The position numbers and the translations under genes are program-made. A model generated the notes under the pieces. The model worked only from the letters and a program-made list of their open reading frames with translations, ran no database searches and was not told the origin of the DNA. This document shows positions 36,062-43,991 of a DNA stretch of 64,000 nt, in pieces. This stretch comes from Solirubrobacteraceae bacterium (GTDB taxonomy: Bacteria > Actinomycetota > Thermoleophilia > Solirubrobacterales > Solirubrobacteraceae): the NCBI GenBank assembly GCA_030447785.1, contig JAUJOF010000002.1, forward strand, positions 115,383-179,382. The letters run 5' to 3'. The stretch's first letter is position 1. Every line of letters begins with the position of its first letter.

Positions 36062-37654
36062 CTACCCGGGGGACGACCCCTCCCGCTCGGCCAGCTCGCG
36101 CTTGACCACCTTCCCGGTGGCGTTGCGCGGCAGCTCGTCGAGGAAGACGATCTCGCGCGGAACCTTGTAGCCGGCGAGGTTGGCCTTGACGAGGGTCTTG
36201 AGGTCCTCCTCGGAGACTCTCTGGCCCTCGCGCGGGACGACGAACGCCTTGAGGCGCTGGCCGAACCGCTCGTCGTCCACGCCGATCACCGCGCACTCCT
36301 CGACGCCGTCGTGGTCGGCCAGGAGGTCCTCCACCTCACGAGGAAAGACGTTCTCCCCGCCCGAGACGATCATCTCGTCGTCGCGCCCGTCGATGAACAG
36401 GCGCCCGCGGTCGTCGAAGTGGCCGACGTCGCCCGAGGACATGAGGCCGTCGATCTGGTCCTTGCACCCGCCCCCGGTGTAGCCCTCGAACTGCATCTCG
36501 TTGCCCACGAAGATGCGCCCGGTCTCGCCGTTGGCGACCGGGCGGGCCTGCTCGTCGTACAGGCGCACCACCGTGCCGTGGGGCGGCCGGCCAGCCGTGC
36601 CCGGCGCAGCGCGCAGGTCCCCGGGGGTGGCGATGGTCGCCCAGGCCACCTCGGTGGAGCCATAGAGGTTGTAGAGGACGTCCCCGAAGGCCTCCATGAC
36701 GCGCACCGCGAGCTCCCCGGGCAGCACGGAGCCGCTGGCGGCGATCACCCGCAGCGCGCGCAGGTCGTAGCGCCCGATGACCTCTTCGCCCAGCTTCAGG
36801 ATGCGCTGGAGCATCACGGGCACGACGATCAGCGCGGTGGCCTCGTGCATGGCTGCGGCCTTCAGCGCTCCCTCGGGGTCGAAGCGCCGGCGCAGCACGA
36901 CCGTGGACGACAGGCTCATGCCCAGCATCCAGTGCGCGAAGCCCCAGGAGTGGAACAGCGGCGCCGCGATCATCGTTTTCTCGCGGGCGCGCAGCGGGAT
37001 GCGGTCCAGCAGCGCCGCGGCGGGGTCCAGGGACGCGGGCTGCTTGCGGTTGGCCCCCTTGGGCGTGCCGGTGGTGCCCGAGGTGAGGATCACCACGCGG
37101 CCGCGCTCGCCGGGCGGCTGGAAGTCGGAGGGATCGCCCGAGGCGATCAGGTCCTCGAGCAGCGGGTCCTCGGGCTTGGTGTGGCCCTCGAACCAGCCCA
37201 CGAAGCGCAGGCGGTCCCTGCCCGCATCCGCGACGAGCTCGGCGAACTCCTCGTCGAAGACGATGGCCGGCGGCTTCTCGCGCGCGCACACGTCGGTGAT
37301 CTGGGGCGCGGCGAACTGGGTGTTGAGGTACAGCGCGTCGGCGCCCAGCTTCGAGCACGCGATCGTCGCGTCGATGAAGCCGCGATGGTTGCGACAGAGG
37401 ATGGCGACGCGGTCACCCTCGCGCATCCCCGCACGACGCCACTCGCGGGCCAGGGCGTTGGAGCGCTGGTGCATCTCCTCGAAGGTCAGCGTCCCCTGCT
37501 CGTCGATCAGCCCGATCTCGTCGCCGTAGCGGATCGCCGACGCGCAGGAGCCGGCGGCGGGAGTGGGTCCCCAGCGCGCCAGAGCGATCCCGGTCCTGAC
37601 GAGCCGGTCGGGGCGGATCGGCCTGATGATGCCGGCCGAGGCCAGCGTGCGCAC
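36062..37654 (-). CDS. AMP-binding acyl-CoA synthetase (FadD-like)
   Basis: 530-residue ANL-superfamily ligase that would activate a carboxylic acid to its CoA ester. P-loop-like motif VILTSGTTGTPKGANR, then LYGSTEVAWAT, the hinge region SSGDVGHFDDRGRLFIDGRDDEM and C-terminal lysine motif PRNATGKVVKREL. GTG start at 37654. Chain-length preference cannot be read; fatty acid is likeliest. It precedes the DUF177-rpmF-plsX-acpP lipid/ribosome run on the same strand, 11 bases before DUF177. Confidence 0.9.
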   Translation of the reverse strand: MRTLASAGIIRPIRPDRLVRTGIALARWGPTPAAGSCASAIRYGDEIGLIDEQGTLTFEEMHQRSNALAREWRRAGMREGDRVAILCRNHRGFIDATIACSKLGADALYLNTQFAAPQITDVCAREKPPAIVFDEEFAELVADAGRDRLRFVGWFEGHTKPEDPLLEDLIASGDPSDFQPPGERGRVVILTSGTTGTPKGANRKQPASLDPAAALLDRIPLRAREKTMIAAPLFHSWGFAHWMLGMSLSSTVVLRRRFDPEGALKAAAMHEATALIVVPVMLQRILKLGEEVIGRYDLRALRVIAASGSVLPGELAVRVMEAFGDVLYNLYGSTEVAWATIATPGDLRAAPGTAGRPPHGTVVRLYDEQARPVANGETGRIFVGNEMQFEGYTGGGCKDQIDGLMSSGDVGHFDDRGRLFIDGRDDEMIVSGGENVFPREVEDLLADHDGVEECAVIGVDDERFGQRLKAFVVPREGQRVSEEDLKTLVKANLAGYKVPREIVFLDELPRNATGKVVKRELAEREGSSPG

Positions 37655-37700
37655 GGTGAAGAGCTTGGTCTGGAGGGCGCCGAGCTGGATGCGCGCGACT

Positions 37701-38642
37701 CTACGGGCCGTAAGGGAGGCGTACGGCGCCGGGTACCACTCCGGCCTCGATGAAGGCGTGGATCTCCCGCGCCCGGCGCGGGTTGAGGAACACGTGGCGC
37801 TGGCCGACGCTCTGCTTCTCGGCCAGCAGGCCGGCGGCCAGCAGCGCCTCGCCGACCGCTTCGGCCAGCGCGCGGTCGTTGCCCTTGAAGCCCCTGGCCA
37901 GATGGGAGAACTCGGTGTGGTAGCCGCCCCACTTGCCCATGCCGTGCAGGCGCTGGAGGATGCGCCGCGCGGCGCGGCGCGAGGGGTCGGGGTCGTCGTG
38001 GGGCCGGGCGGGGCCGCCCCCGTCCCAGCCGATCAGGTCCAGGACCGCCTCCTCGTGAGCCTCGACGGAGGCGGGGTCGGCCGGCCAGCCCCCGAGGCGC
38101 GCCACCGCCTCGGCCACCCGCAGCGGGTGGGCGGCGCCGATGGGCGCGCGCAGGGTGCCGGCCGCCGCGTCCAGCACGTGGCCGGGCAGCGCGATGGCGC
38201 GCGTGCGCAGCCGGTCGAGGGCCAGGGTGGGCTCCTCGTAGGCCACCGCGGCCCGCTCCGCAAAGCCGCCATCGACGGCGAGGACGAGGTGACCCTCGAG
38301 GTCGCCCGCGCGCAAGGCGAGCTCGCGCGGACCGCCCGGCGGGGCCAGGCTCCCCGACGCGCACAGGGCTCCGGCCAGGGCGGCGGCCAGCCGCCACTCG
38401 CGTTCGTTGACCACATGGGGATCGGCGCGCAGAGCGGCCGGCACCGGGGCGACCGCCAGCACGACGCCCGAGCACGCCGCGGTGGCGACGCACACCGCCG
38501 CGGTGTAGCCCGAGCGCGGCAGGGTCAGCTCCCGGCGACCGTGCTCGAGCTCGCCCAGCAGCAGGGCGCGCAGCCGGCCCGCCCGGGCGGGCGGTGCGGC
38601 GGTGCCGCCGGCGTCGTGCAGCGCGCGCTCGAGATCGTTCAC
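37701..38642 (-). CDS. Hypothetical protein
   Basis: Not recognised. 313 residues from GTG at 38642. The first half has small hydrophobic stretches (SGYTAAVCVATAACSGVVLAVAPVPAALRA) that look like buried beta strands or one weak membrane helix. The second half is helical and basic, with HGMGKWGGYHTEFSHLARGFKGNDRALAEAVGEALLAAGLL and a C-terminal segment resembling a winged helix (EKQSVGQRHVFLNPRRAREIHAFIE). This suggests nucleic-acid binding, but that is inference. It is divergent from the phosphatase gene, 25 bases apart. Confidence 0.55.
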   Translation of the reverse strand: MNDLERALHDAGGTAAPPARAGRLRALLLGELEHGRRELTLPRSGYTAAVCVATAACSGVVLAVAPVPAALRADPHVVNEREWRLAAALAGALCASGSLAPPGGPRELALRAGDLEGHLVLAVDGGFAERAAVAYEEPTLALDRLRTRAIALPGHVLDAAAGTLRAPIGAAHPLRVAEAVARLGGWPADPASVEAHEEAVLDLIGWDGGGPARPHDDPDPSRRAARRILQRLHGMGKWGGYHTEFSHLARGFKGNDRALAEAVGEALLAAGLLAEKQSVGQRHVFLNPRRAREIHAFIEAGVVPGAVRLPYGP

Positions 38643-38667
38643 GCGGCCGAGCCTAGACTCCCGAGCG

Positions 38668-39159
38668 GTGTCCGACTGGTTCGATCGCTTCGGCTATGCG
38701 CAGGTCGCCGAAGGCCTGCTCGTCGGCGCCTATCCCCAGGACGCCGACGACGTCGATGCCCTGCGCGCGGAGGGCGTCACCCGAGTGTTCAACCTGGTGC
38801 GCGACAGCGAGTACGAGGAGCGCGGCGGGCGCGAGGCGTGCGTGGCGGCGCTGGCCGGCGCGTGCATCGCGGAGGAGCGCATCGGGATCGAGGACTACGG
38901 ATCCCTGCCACCCGGCGAGCTCGAGCGAGCCACCAGCACCGTGCTCGCCTGGCTGGAGGCCGGCGAGCGCGTGTACCTGCACTGCCGCGCGGGTTGGCAG
39001 CGCTCCGCCGCGGTAGCGGCGGGCGTCGTCGCGCTGCACGACGGGATCGGCCTGGAGGAGGCGCTGAAGCGCATACGCCGGCGCAAGCCCACCGCCGAGC
39101 CCCTGGCCCACCAGCGGGCGGACCTCGCGCGGTGGTGGGAGCAGCGCGCCGCGACGTAG
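38668..39159 (+). CDS. Dual-specificity/tyrosine-type protein phosphatase
   Basis: 163-residue cysteine phosphatase. The CX5R signature is HCRAGWQRSA, with the general-acid aspartate likely in GIEDYGSLP. The N-terminal YAQVAEGLLVGAYPQDADDVDALRAEGV is typical of the DSP group. GTG start at 38668. Substrate (protein, inositol or other phosphate) unknown. Next gene on the strand begins 315 bases later. Confidence 0.82.
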   Translation: MSDWFDRFGYAQVAEGLLVGAYPQDADDVDALRAEGVTRVFNLVRDSEYEERGGREACVAALAGACIAEERIGIEDYGSLPPGELERATSTVLAWLEAGERVYLHCRAGWQRSAAVAAGVVALHDGIGLEEALKRIRRRKPTAEPLAHQRADLARWWEQRAAT

Positions 39160-39474
39160 GTGCGCTCCGCTCAGGTGTGGCTGAGGTGCGAGCCGGTCGC
39201 CGTCGGGATCGAGGGCAGGACGGCGAGGGGACTCGCGGCGGAGCGCTCTCCTCCGATGACCTCAACGCGTCTGGACGATCCACAGCGCTCAGCGCGGGCA
39301 ATGCTCCGAACGTCCGCCTCGCGGCCGGCGAACGAGCAATCCGGCGTGAGCCGCCCTTTCGTTCTCCCCCGATGCCCACCGACGCGCCCCGGCCCCCACG
39401 TCGTGCGAGCGCAGCGCTCCCACGCCGGCCCGCCGTTCCGTCAGGTCGGGCGCGTACCGTACGACGTCTTCGCC
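39160..39474. other. 315-base intergenic stretch, no gene seen
   Basis: No coding signature on either strand, no repeat-family copy and no recognised RNA. It lies upstream of the coiled-coil nuclease-like gene, so it may hold that gene's promoter. The upstream frame of that gene stays open here but shows no conserved-looking sequence. Confidence 0.5.
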
Positions 39475-40743
39475 ATGGAAGCCGCCACCCCCCTCCCCTT
39501 CAGCTCGGTCGCCGTGCGCAACAGGCGTCTGGTCATCGACACGCTCGTCGTGGACGACGAGTGCGCGGTGCGTCTGGCCGCCGAGCGCGAGGAGCCCGCC
39601 CGGTTCGTCACCGAGGCGATCGAGATCGGGGCCCGGGTCCTCGACCGGGAGCTGGCCTCGGCCAACACCGACTTCGTGCGCCTGGAGTTCGAGCGGGCGG
39701 CGCGCGAGCTTAAGCAGGAGTTCACCGAGCGCGCCAAGGGGGTGGCCGACCGGCTCGACGAGAAGGTCGACGAGGCCTTCGGCGCCGAGCACGGCCATGT
39801 CGCCACGGTCCTGGCGCGCCACTTCGGTGACGAGTCCTCCGCGGCCGTCCAGCACCGCGTCAAGGCGGTCCTGCAGGAGGTCGCCGGCACGATGCGCGAG
39901 GACCTGCGCAAGCAGCTGACCTCCGATACGCAGGACAACCCGATCGTCGCGATCCAGCGCGCGTCGCTGAAGGTGGTGCGCGAGAACGCCGATCAGCAGG
40001 CGGCCAACCTCCGCGCGATGACCGACAAGCTCGAGGCGCTCAAGCTCGAGGTCGCCGACCTGCGCGCCGACAAGCAGCGCCTGGCGGAGGTCTCGGCCGC
40101 CGAGGAGCGCGGCACGGCCAAGGGGCGCACCTACGAGGAGGCCGTGTTCGAGGCGCTCGACGCGCTGGCCACCTCGCGGGGGGACGCTTGCGAGGCGCTG
40201 GGTGACTTGCGCGGCGACGATGGCAAGAAGGGCGACGTCCTGGTGGGCGTGGACGCGTGCACGGGTCCGCCCCGCGGGCGCATCGTGTTCGAGGCCAAGG
40301 ACGCGCGGGGTCTCAGCCGCCCCAAGGCCCTCGACTACCTGGACCGTGCCCTGTCCAACCGCGGAGCCGACTACGCCGTGCTCGTCATGCCCTCGGAGCA
40401 GCACCTGCCCGCCCGCTCCAACCCGCTGCGCGAGGTCAACGGCGACAAGCTCTTCGTGACCTTCGACCCCCAGGATGGCTCGACGCTGACCCTCGAGGTC
40501 GCCTACTCGCTGGCGCGCGCCCGCGTGCTGCTGGCCCGCGACGGGGAGGGCGGCGTGGACGCCGGCGCGGTGCGCGGCGAGGTCGAGCGGGCCGTCAACG
40601 CGCTGGAGGACGTCAAGCGCATCAAGACCCAGCTCACGCACGCGTCCAACGGCGTGAGCCAGGCCCGAGAGATCCTCGAGGGCATGGAGACGGGCGTGAA
40701 GGCGCACCTGAGCGCCATCGAGGCGCTGCTGGCCGCTGGGTGA
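39475..40743 (+). CDS. Coiled-coil protein with PD-(D/E)XK nuclease-like core
   Basis: 422 residues from ATG at 39475. Residues 1-60 are a strand-rich start; 60-215 form a long coiled coil (LDREL to RLAEVSAAEE). Residues 216-350 look like a restriction-endonuclease fold: Glu222 in TYEEAVFEALDALA, Asp254 in KKGDVLVGVD, and FEAKD with Glu273-Ala-Lys275, followed by an LDYLDRALSNRGADYAVLVM core helix and strand. A second coil (360-422) ends the protein. The layout parallels coiled-coil plus nuclease proteins such as the DUF2130 group, but the family is not assigned. No methyltransferase or helicase is adjacent. DNA cleavage is inferred from motifs only. Confidence 0.65.
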   Translation: MEAATPLPFSSVAVRNRRLVIDTLVVDDECAVRLAAEREEPARFVTEAIEIGARVLDRELASANTDFVRLEFERAARELKQEFTERAKGVADRLDEKVDEAFGAEHGHVATVLARHFGDESSAAVQHRVKAVLQEVAGTMREDLRKQLTSDTQDNPIVAIQRASLKVVRENADQQAANLRAMTDKLEALKLEVADLRADKQRLAEVSAAEERGTAKGRTYEEAVFEALDALATSRGDACEALGDLRGDDGKKGDVLVGVDACTGPPRGRIVFEAKDARGLSRPKALDYLDRALSNRGADYAVLVMPSEQHLPARSNPLREVNGDKLFVTFDPQDGSTLTLEVAYSLARARVLLARDGEGGVDAGAVRGEVERAVNALEDVKRIKTQLTHASNGVSQAREILEGMETGVKAHLSAIEALLAAG

Positions 40744-40811
40744 GCACGCGGGCGCCCAAAAGGGGGCCGCCCGGATGAGCGAGTCCCCGGCGGCGTCCGC
40801 CCGGCGCTGCG

Positions 40812-40976
40812 GGCGTCATCTTCGACTGCGCCGGCGTCCTGGTCGACGCCGGCGTCGCGGCGGGCATGACGGTGCTCGCCCTCGCCCGCCACGCCCCGGC
40901 ACGTGAGCTCGAGGCCGCAGGCGGGCATATCTTCACCAACATGCACGAGCTCCCCAACCTCATCGCCGCCCGGTGA
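40812..40976 (+). pseudogene. Relic of a HAD hydrolase with the middle deleted
   Basis: Reads GVIFDCAGVLVDAGVAAGMT then LALARHAPARELEAAGGHIF and ends TNMHELPNLIAAR. The first part is HAD motif I of a beta-phosphoglucomutase-like enzyme (FDxDGVLVDS, second Asp lost). The rest matches the very C-terminus of the same family (AAGM.V.A...P...L..AGA..vf..m.eL). About 150 central residues are missing. An ATG at 40775 is out of frame by a 2-base loss. Its TGA overlaps the acylphosphatase GTG, which hints that the two were once coupled. Confidence 0.6.
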
Positions 40977-41245
40977 ATCCCGCCGCCCGCCACCTGACTG
41001 TGCACGGCGACGTGCAGGGCGTGAACTTTCGCAACGCCACGCTGGCCCGCGCCGAGGAGCTCGGGCTGGCGGGCTGGGTGGCCAACCAGGCCGATGGCAC
41101 GGTGACCATCCACGCCGAGGGCACCGACGAGGCCCTCGACGCGCTGATGGAGTGGGCCGAGCAGGGCCCGCCCGGCGCCGAGGTGCAGCGCGTCGACAGC
41201 GCGGAGGCCCCGCCCGAGGGCATCGACGGCTTCGCGATGCGGTAG
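40973..41245 (+). CDS. acyP: Acylphosphatase
   Basis: 90-residue acylphosphatase (GTG at 40973). The phosphate-binding loop is GDVQGVNFRNAT, keeping the catalytic arginine but with Asn where Gly is usual, and the catalytic asparagine lies in GWVANQADGTVTIHAEG. It hydrolyses acyl phosphates such as acetyl or carbamoyl phosphate. The stop at 41243-41245 abuts a dispersed repeat. Confidence 0.9.
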   Translation: MNPAARHLTVHGDVQGVNFRNATLARAEELGLAGWVANQADGTVTIHAEGTDEALDALMEWAEQGPPGAEVQRVDSAEAPPEGIDGFAMR

Positions 41246-41358
41246 GGGTGCCGGAGGCGGCCCCGCGGGTGGCGGAGCGGCCATGTGGCCGCGGAGGCGG
41301 GTCCCGCGCGAGGTCACTGGCGGAGCGGGCCCCCAGGTCGCGATAGCGACACACGCTC
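41246..41358. repeat. Dispersed intergenic repeat, copy 3
   Basis: Fills the gap between the converging acylphosphatase and MscS genes from stop codon to stop codon. The core hairpin is perfect at 41337-41350 (minus-strand orientation, arms GTCGC/GCGAC), with GGGCCCCCAGG and GGCCATGTGGCCGCGGAGG blocks beside it. Confidence 0.8.
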
Positions 41359-42426
41359 CTAGGAGCGTGGCGAGCCGGAGGCCGGCGGCCCGCCGAGCGC
41401 GGGCGCTTGGCCGCCGTCGTGGCCGTTGCCCTGCGCACCGACGGCGCGATGCCAGACCGTCTGCTGGGGGAAGGGTATCTCTATGCCCTCGGCGTCGAAG
41501 GCATCCTTGATGCGCTGCAGGAGCTCCCGGCTGATGCGAAACTGCTCGTTGGGCGTCGTCTTGATCGTCAGGCGCAGCAGCACGCCATTGGGGTTGAGCA
41601 TCTGCACCCCCCACATCTCCGGCTCTTCGAGGATGCTCGTGTCATCGCGCCACATCGCGTCGGCCGCGCCCTTCATGACCTGCTTGGCGTGCTCGAGGTC
41701 GGACGAGTAGGCGACCTCGACGTCCAGGAGCGCGCGCGACCAGTGCTGGCTCTTGTTGCCCACCCGCAGGATGTCGCCGTTGGGTACGTGCCAGACGGTG
41801 CCGTCGACGGCACGCAGCCGCGTCGTGCGCAGGCTCACACCCTCGACCACCCCGCTGGTCTGCTGATCGAGGTCGACGATGTCCCCCACGCCGTACTGGT
41901 CCTCGACGAGGATGAACAGGCCCGACAGGAAGTCCTTGACCAGGCTCTGGGAGCCGAAGCCCAGCGCCACCCCCAGCACCCCGGCGCCCGCCAGCAGCGG
42001 ACCCAGGTCCACGCCCACGGTGCCGAGGATCATGAACCCGGCGATGAGCCAGATCGTGAAGGTCGCCGCGCTGCGCAGCACGCTGGTCAGCGCCTCGATG
42101 CGCTGCTCGACGCGGATCGACGTCTCGCCGGTCTCCAGGAACGCGTCGGGCGTGCGCCGGCGCACGTTGCCCATGCGCTCGCGCAGGCCGCCGGAGTGCA
42201 GGCCGCGCAGCGCGCGCTTGACCCCCCGGCGCATCAGGCGGTTGACCACCAACGCCACGACGACGATCAGCAGGATGCGCAGCGGGGCATCGAGCGCCCA
42301 CTGGGCGATCTGCGCGAGCTGGCGGCTGCCGGTGCTCTCGAGCACCTGCGTGCAGATCGGACCTGGCTCGTCGCCACACGCCCGCTGCAGACGCTCGGCC
42401 GAGACCTGGGCCACAAAGGTCACCAT
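41359..42426 (-). CDS. Small-conductance mechanosensitive ion channel (MscS family)
   Basis: 355 residues. Membrane helices at about 46-62 and 118-137, then the pore helix TM3 (GPLLAGAGVLGVALGFGSQSLVKDFLSGLFIL) with the alternating Gly/Ala pattern. The beta domain has YGVGDIVDLDQQTSGVVEGVSLRTTRLRAVDGTVWHVPNG, then the alpha/beta vestibule and the ending IEIPFPQQTV. A disordered Gly/Pro tail follows. ATG at 42426. It releases solutes on hypo-osmotic shock. Confidence 0.92.
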   Translation of the reverse strand: MVTFVAQVSAERLQRACGDEPGPICTQVLESTGSRQLAQIAQWALDAPLRILLIVVVALVVNRLMRRGVKRALRGLHSGGLRERMGNVRRRTPDAFLETGETSIRVEQRIEALTSVLRSAATFTIWLIAGFMILGTVGVDLGPLLAGAGVLGVALGFGSQSLVKDFLSGLFILVEDQYGVGDIVDLDQQTSGVVEGVSLRTTRLRAVDGTVWHVPNGDILRVGNKSQHWSRALLDVEVAYSSDLEHAKQVMKGAADAMWRDDTSILEEPEMWGVQMLNPNGVLLRLTIKTTPNEQFRISRELLQRIKDAFDAEGIEIPFPQQTVWHRAVGAQGNGHDGGQAPALGGPPASGSPRS

Positions 42427-42473
42427 CGGGGCGACCGTAGCAGCGCCGGCTGAAGGCGTTGTGCAGACGTCGG

Positions 42474-42941
42474 TCAGGCGACCGGCGCCCGGTCCTCCTC
42501 CTTGCCCTGCAGGCGGTCGCGGCCGCGCTGGACCGCGGAGATGAACTTGGACAAATTGACCTCGAGCGTGTTGAGGATCTCGTCGGCGTAGTCCTCGGCG
42601 CCGAGGCGGATCTCCCGCTCGCGGGCGCGGGCGTCGTCGATGATGTCCTCAGCGGCGCGTTCGGCCTGCTTGGTCACCTCCTCCTCGGCGATCAGCTGGC
42701 TCTGACGCTCGCGGGCCTCCTTGACGATGCGCTCGGCCTCGCGCTTGGCCTCGGCGAGCATCTCCTGGCGCTCCTTGACGATCCAGCGGGCCTGCTTGAT
42801 CTCCTCGGGGATGGTGGCGCGCATCTGGTCGAGGAGGTCGTAGATCTCCTCCTTGTCCACCCGCACGGTGTCCGTCAGAGGCACCTGCTTGGCGTTGTGG
42901 ACCAGGTCGTCGAGCTTGTCGATGAGTACGAGGACGTCCAT
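42474..42941 (-). CDS. Coiled-coil protein of the coaD neighbourhood
   Basis: 155-residue, almost wholly helical and charged protein. It starts MDVLVLIDKLDDLVHNAKQVPLTDTVRVDKEEIYDLLDQM and continues into a long coil with ATP synthase subunit b-like heptads (REAERIVKEARERQSQLIAEEEV). Similar proteins are often encoded next to coaD in actinobacteria and look like DivIVA or stator-type scaffolds; function unknown. ATG at 42941, 17 bases after coaD. Confidence 0.7.
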   Translation of the reverse strand: MDVLVLIDKLDDLVHNAKQVPLTDTVRVDKEEIYDLLDQMRATIPEEIKQARWIVKERQEMLAEAKREAERIVKEARERQSQLIAEEEVTKQAERAAEDIIDDARAREREIRLGAEDYADEILNTLEVNLSKFISAVQRGRDRLQGKEEDRAPVA

Positions 42942-42958
42942 GGCAATCGTTCGTTTCG

Positions 42959-43459
42959 TCAGCGCCAGAGCTCTTCCTGCAACCTTCGGGCCACCTCGGC
43001 CGGGACCAGCCCACCGATGTTCCCTCCGAAGGTCGCGAGCTCCTTCACTCCGCTGGAACTGAGGAAACTGTACTGCGGGCTGGCCATGAGGTAGAGGGTG
43101 TCCACCTCCTCGGTCTGTATCCGGTTGAGCTGGTTCATCTCGAGCTCGTACTCGAAATCGGAGATCGCGCGCAATCCCTTGACGATCGTGTTCGCCCCCT
43201 GCTCGCGCGCGAAGTCGACGATCAGGGTGGAGAAGGGCTCGACGCGCACGTTGGGCAGGTGGGCGCTCGAGTGCTCGATGAAGCCCAGGCGATCCTCGAT
43301 CGAGAACAGCGTGCCGCCCTTGCGCACGGGCAGGTCGACCACGGCGACGACGACCTCGTCGAAGATCGCCGCAGCGCGCGCGATGACGTCCAGGTGGCCG
43401 TTGGTGATGGGGTCATAGGAGCCCGGGCAGACGGCGATGCGATGGCGTTCAGCGGTCAT
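42959..43459 (-). CDS. coaD: Phosphopantetheine adenylyltransferase
   Basis: Penultimate coenzyme A step. 166 residues with the nucleotidyltransferase motif GSYDPITNGHLDVIARA, the substrate segment LRAISDFEYELEMNQLNR and ISSS-type YSFLSSSGVKELATFGG. ATG at 43459; overlaps rsmD's end by 11 bases. Confidence 0.96.
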   Translation of the reverse strand: MTAERHRIAVCPGSYDPITNGHLDVIARAAAIFDEVVVAVVDLPVRKGGTLFSIEDRLGFIEHSSAHLPNVRVEPFSTLIVDFAREQGANTIVKGLRAISDFEYELEMNQLNRIQTEEVDTLYLMASPQYSFLSSSGVKELATFGGNIGGLVPAEVARRLQEELWR

Positions 43460-43991
43460 GGTGGATGCGGATGAGGGTGTCGCCGTAGCGGCGCTCGTCG
43501 ACGACCTCGAGGCCCAGCGCCGGCGCGGCGCGGTGGTCGCTTTCGACGACGACCCGGGCTCCGGGGGCCAGGACGGCGGGGAGTGCTGCGCCGAGCCCGG
43601 GCCCCAGCCCGGCGGCCTGCCGGTAGGGGGGATCGAGGAAGGCCAGATCGTATGTGTCTCCCCGCGCCGATGCGGCGCGCAGGTGGACGAGGGCCTCCCG
43701 GCGGTGCACGGCGGCGCTCACGCCGAGGGCCTCGAGGTTGGCCCGCACGGCGGCCACCGCCCGCGGCGAGCGGTCCACGAAGACGGCCGAGGCCGCGCCG
43801 CGCGAGAGCGCCTCGAGGCCCAGTGCGCCCGAGCCCGCGAAGAGGTCGAGGACGCGCCTACCGGCCACGCCGCCGCCGCTCTCGAGGATCGCGAAGAGGG
43901 CCTCGCGCACGCGGTCGGAGGTCGGGCGCACGTCGCGCCCGGCCGGCGCGGTCAGCCGCCGTCCGCGGTGGGTGCCGGCGACGATGCGCAC
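43449..43991 (-). CDS. rsmD: 16S rRNA (guanine966-N2)-methyltransferase RsmD
   Basis: 180 residues. SAM motif I VLDLFAGSGALGLEALSRGA, the amino-methyltransferase motif DPPY (LAFLDPPYRQ), and the N-terminal MRIVAGTHRGRRL with DVRPTSDRVREALF. GTG start at 43991 directly after recG's stop. rsmD-coaD is a standard pair. Confidence 0.94.
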   Translation of the reverse strand: MRIVAGTHRGRRLTAPAGRDVRPTSDRVREALFAILESGGGVAGRRVLDLFAGSGALGLEALSRGAASAVFVDRSPRAVAAVRANLEALGVSAAVHRREALVHLRAASARGDTYDLAFLDPPYRQAAGLGPGLGAALPAVLAPGARVVVESDHRAAPALGLEVVDERRYGDTLIRIHHDR

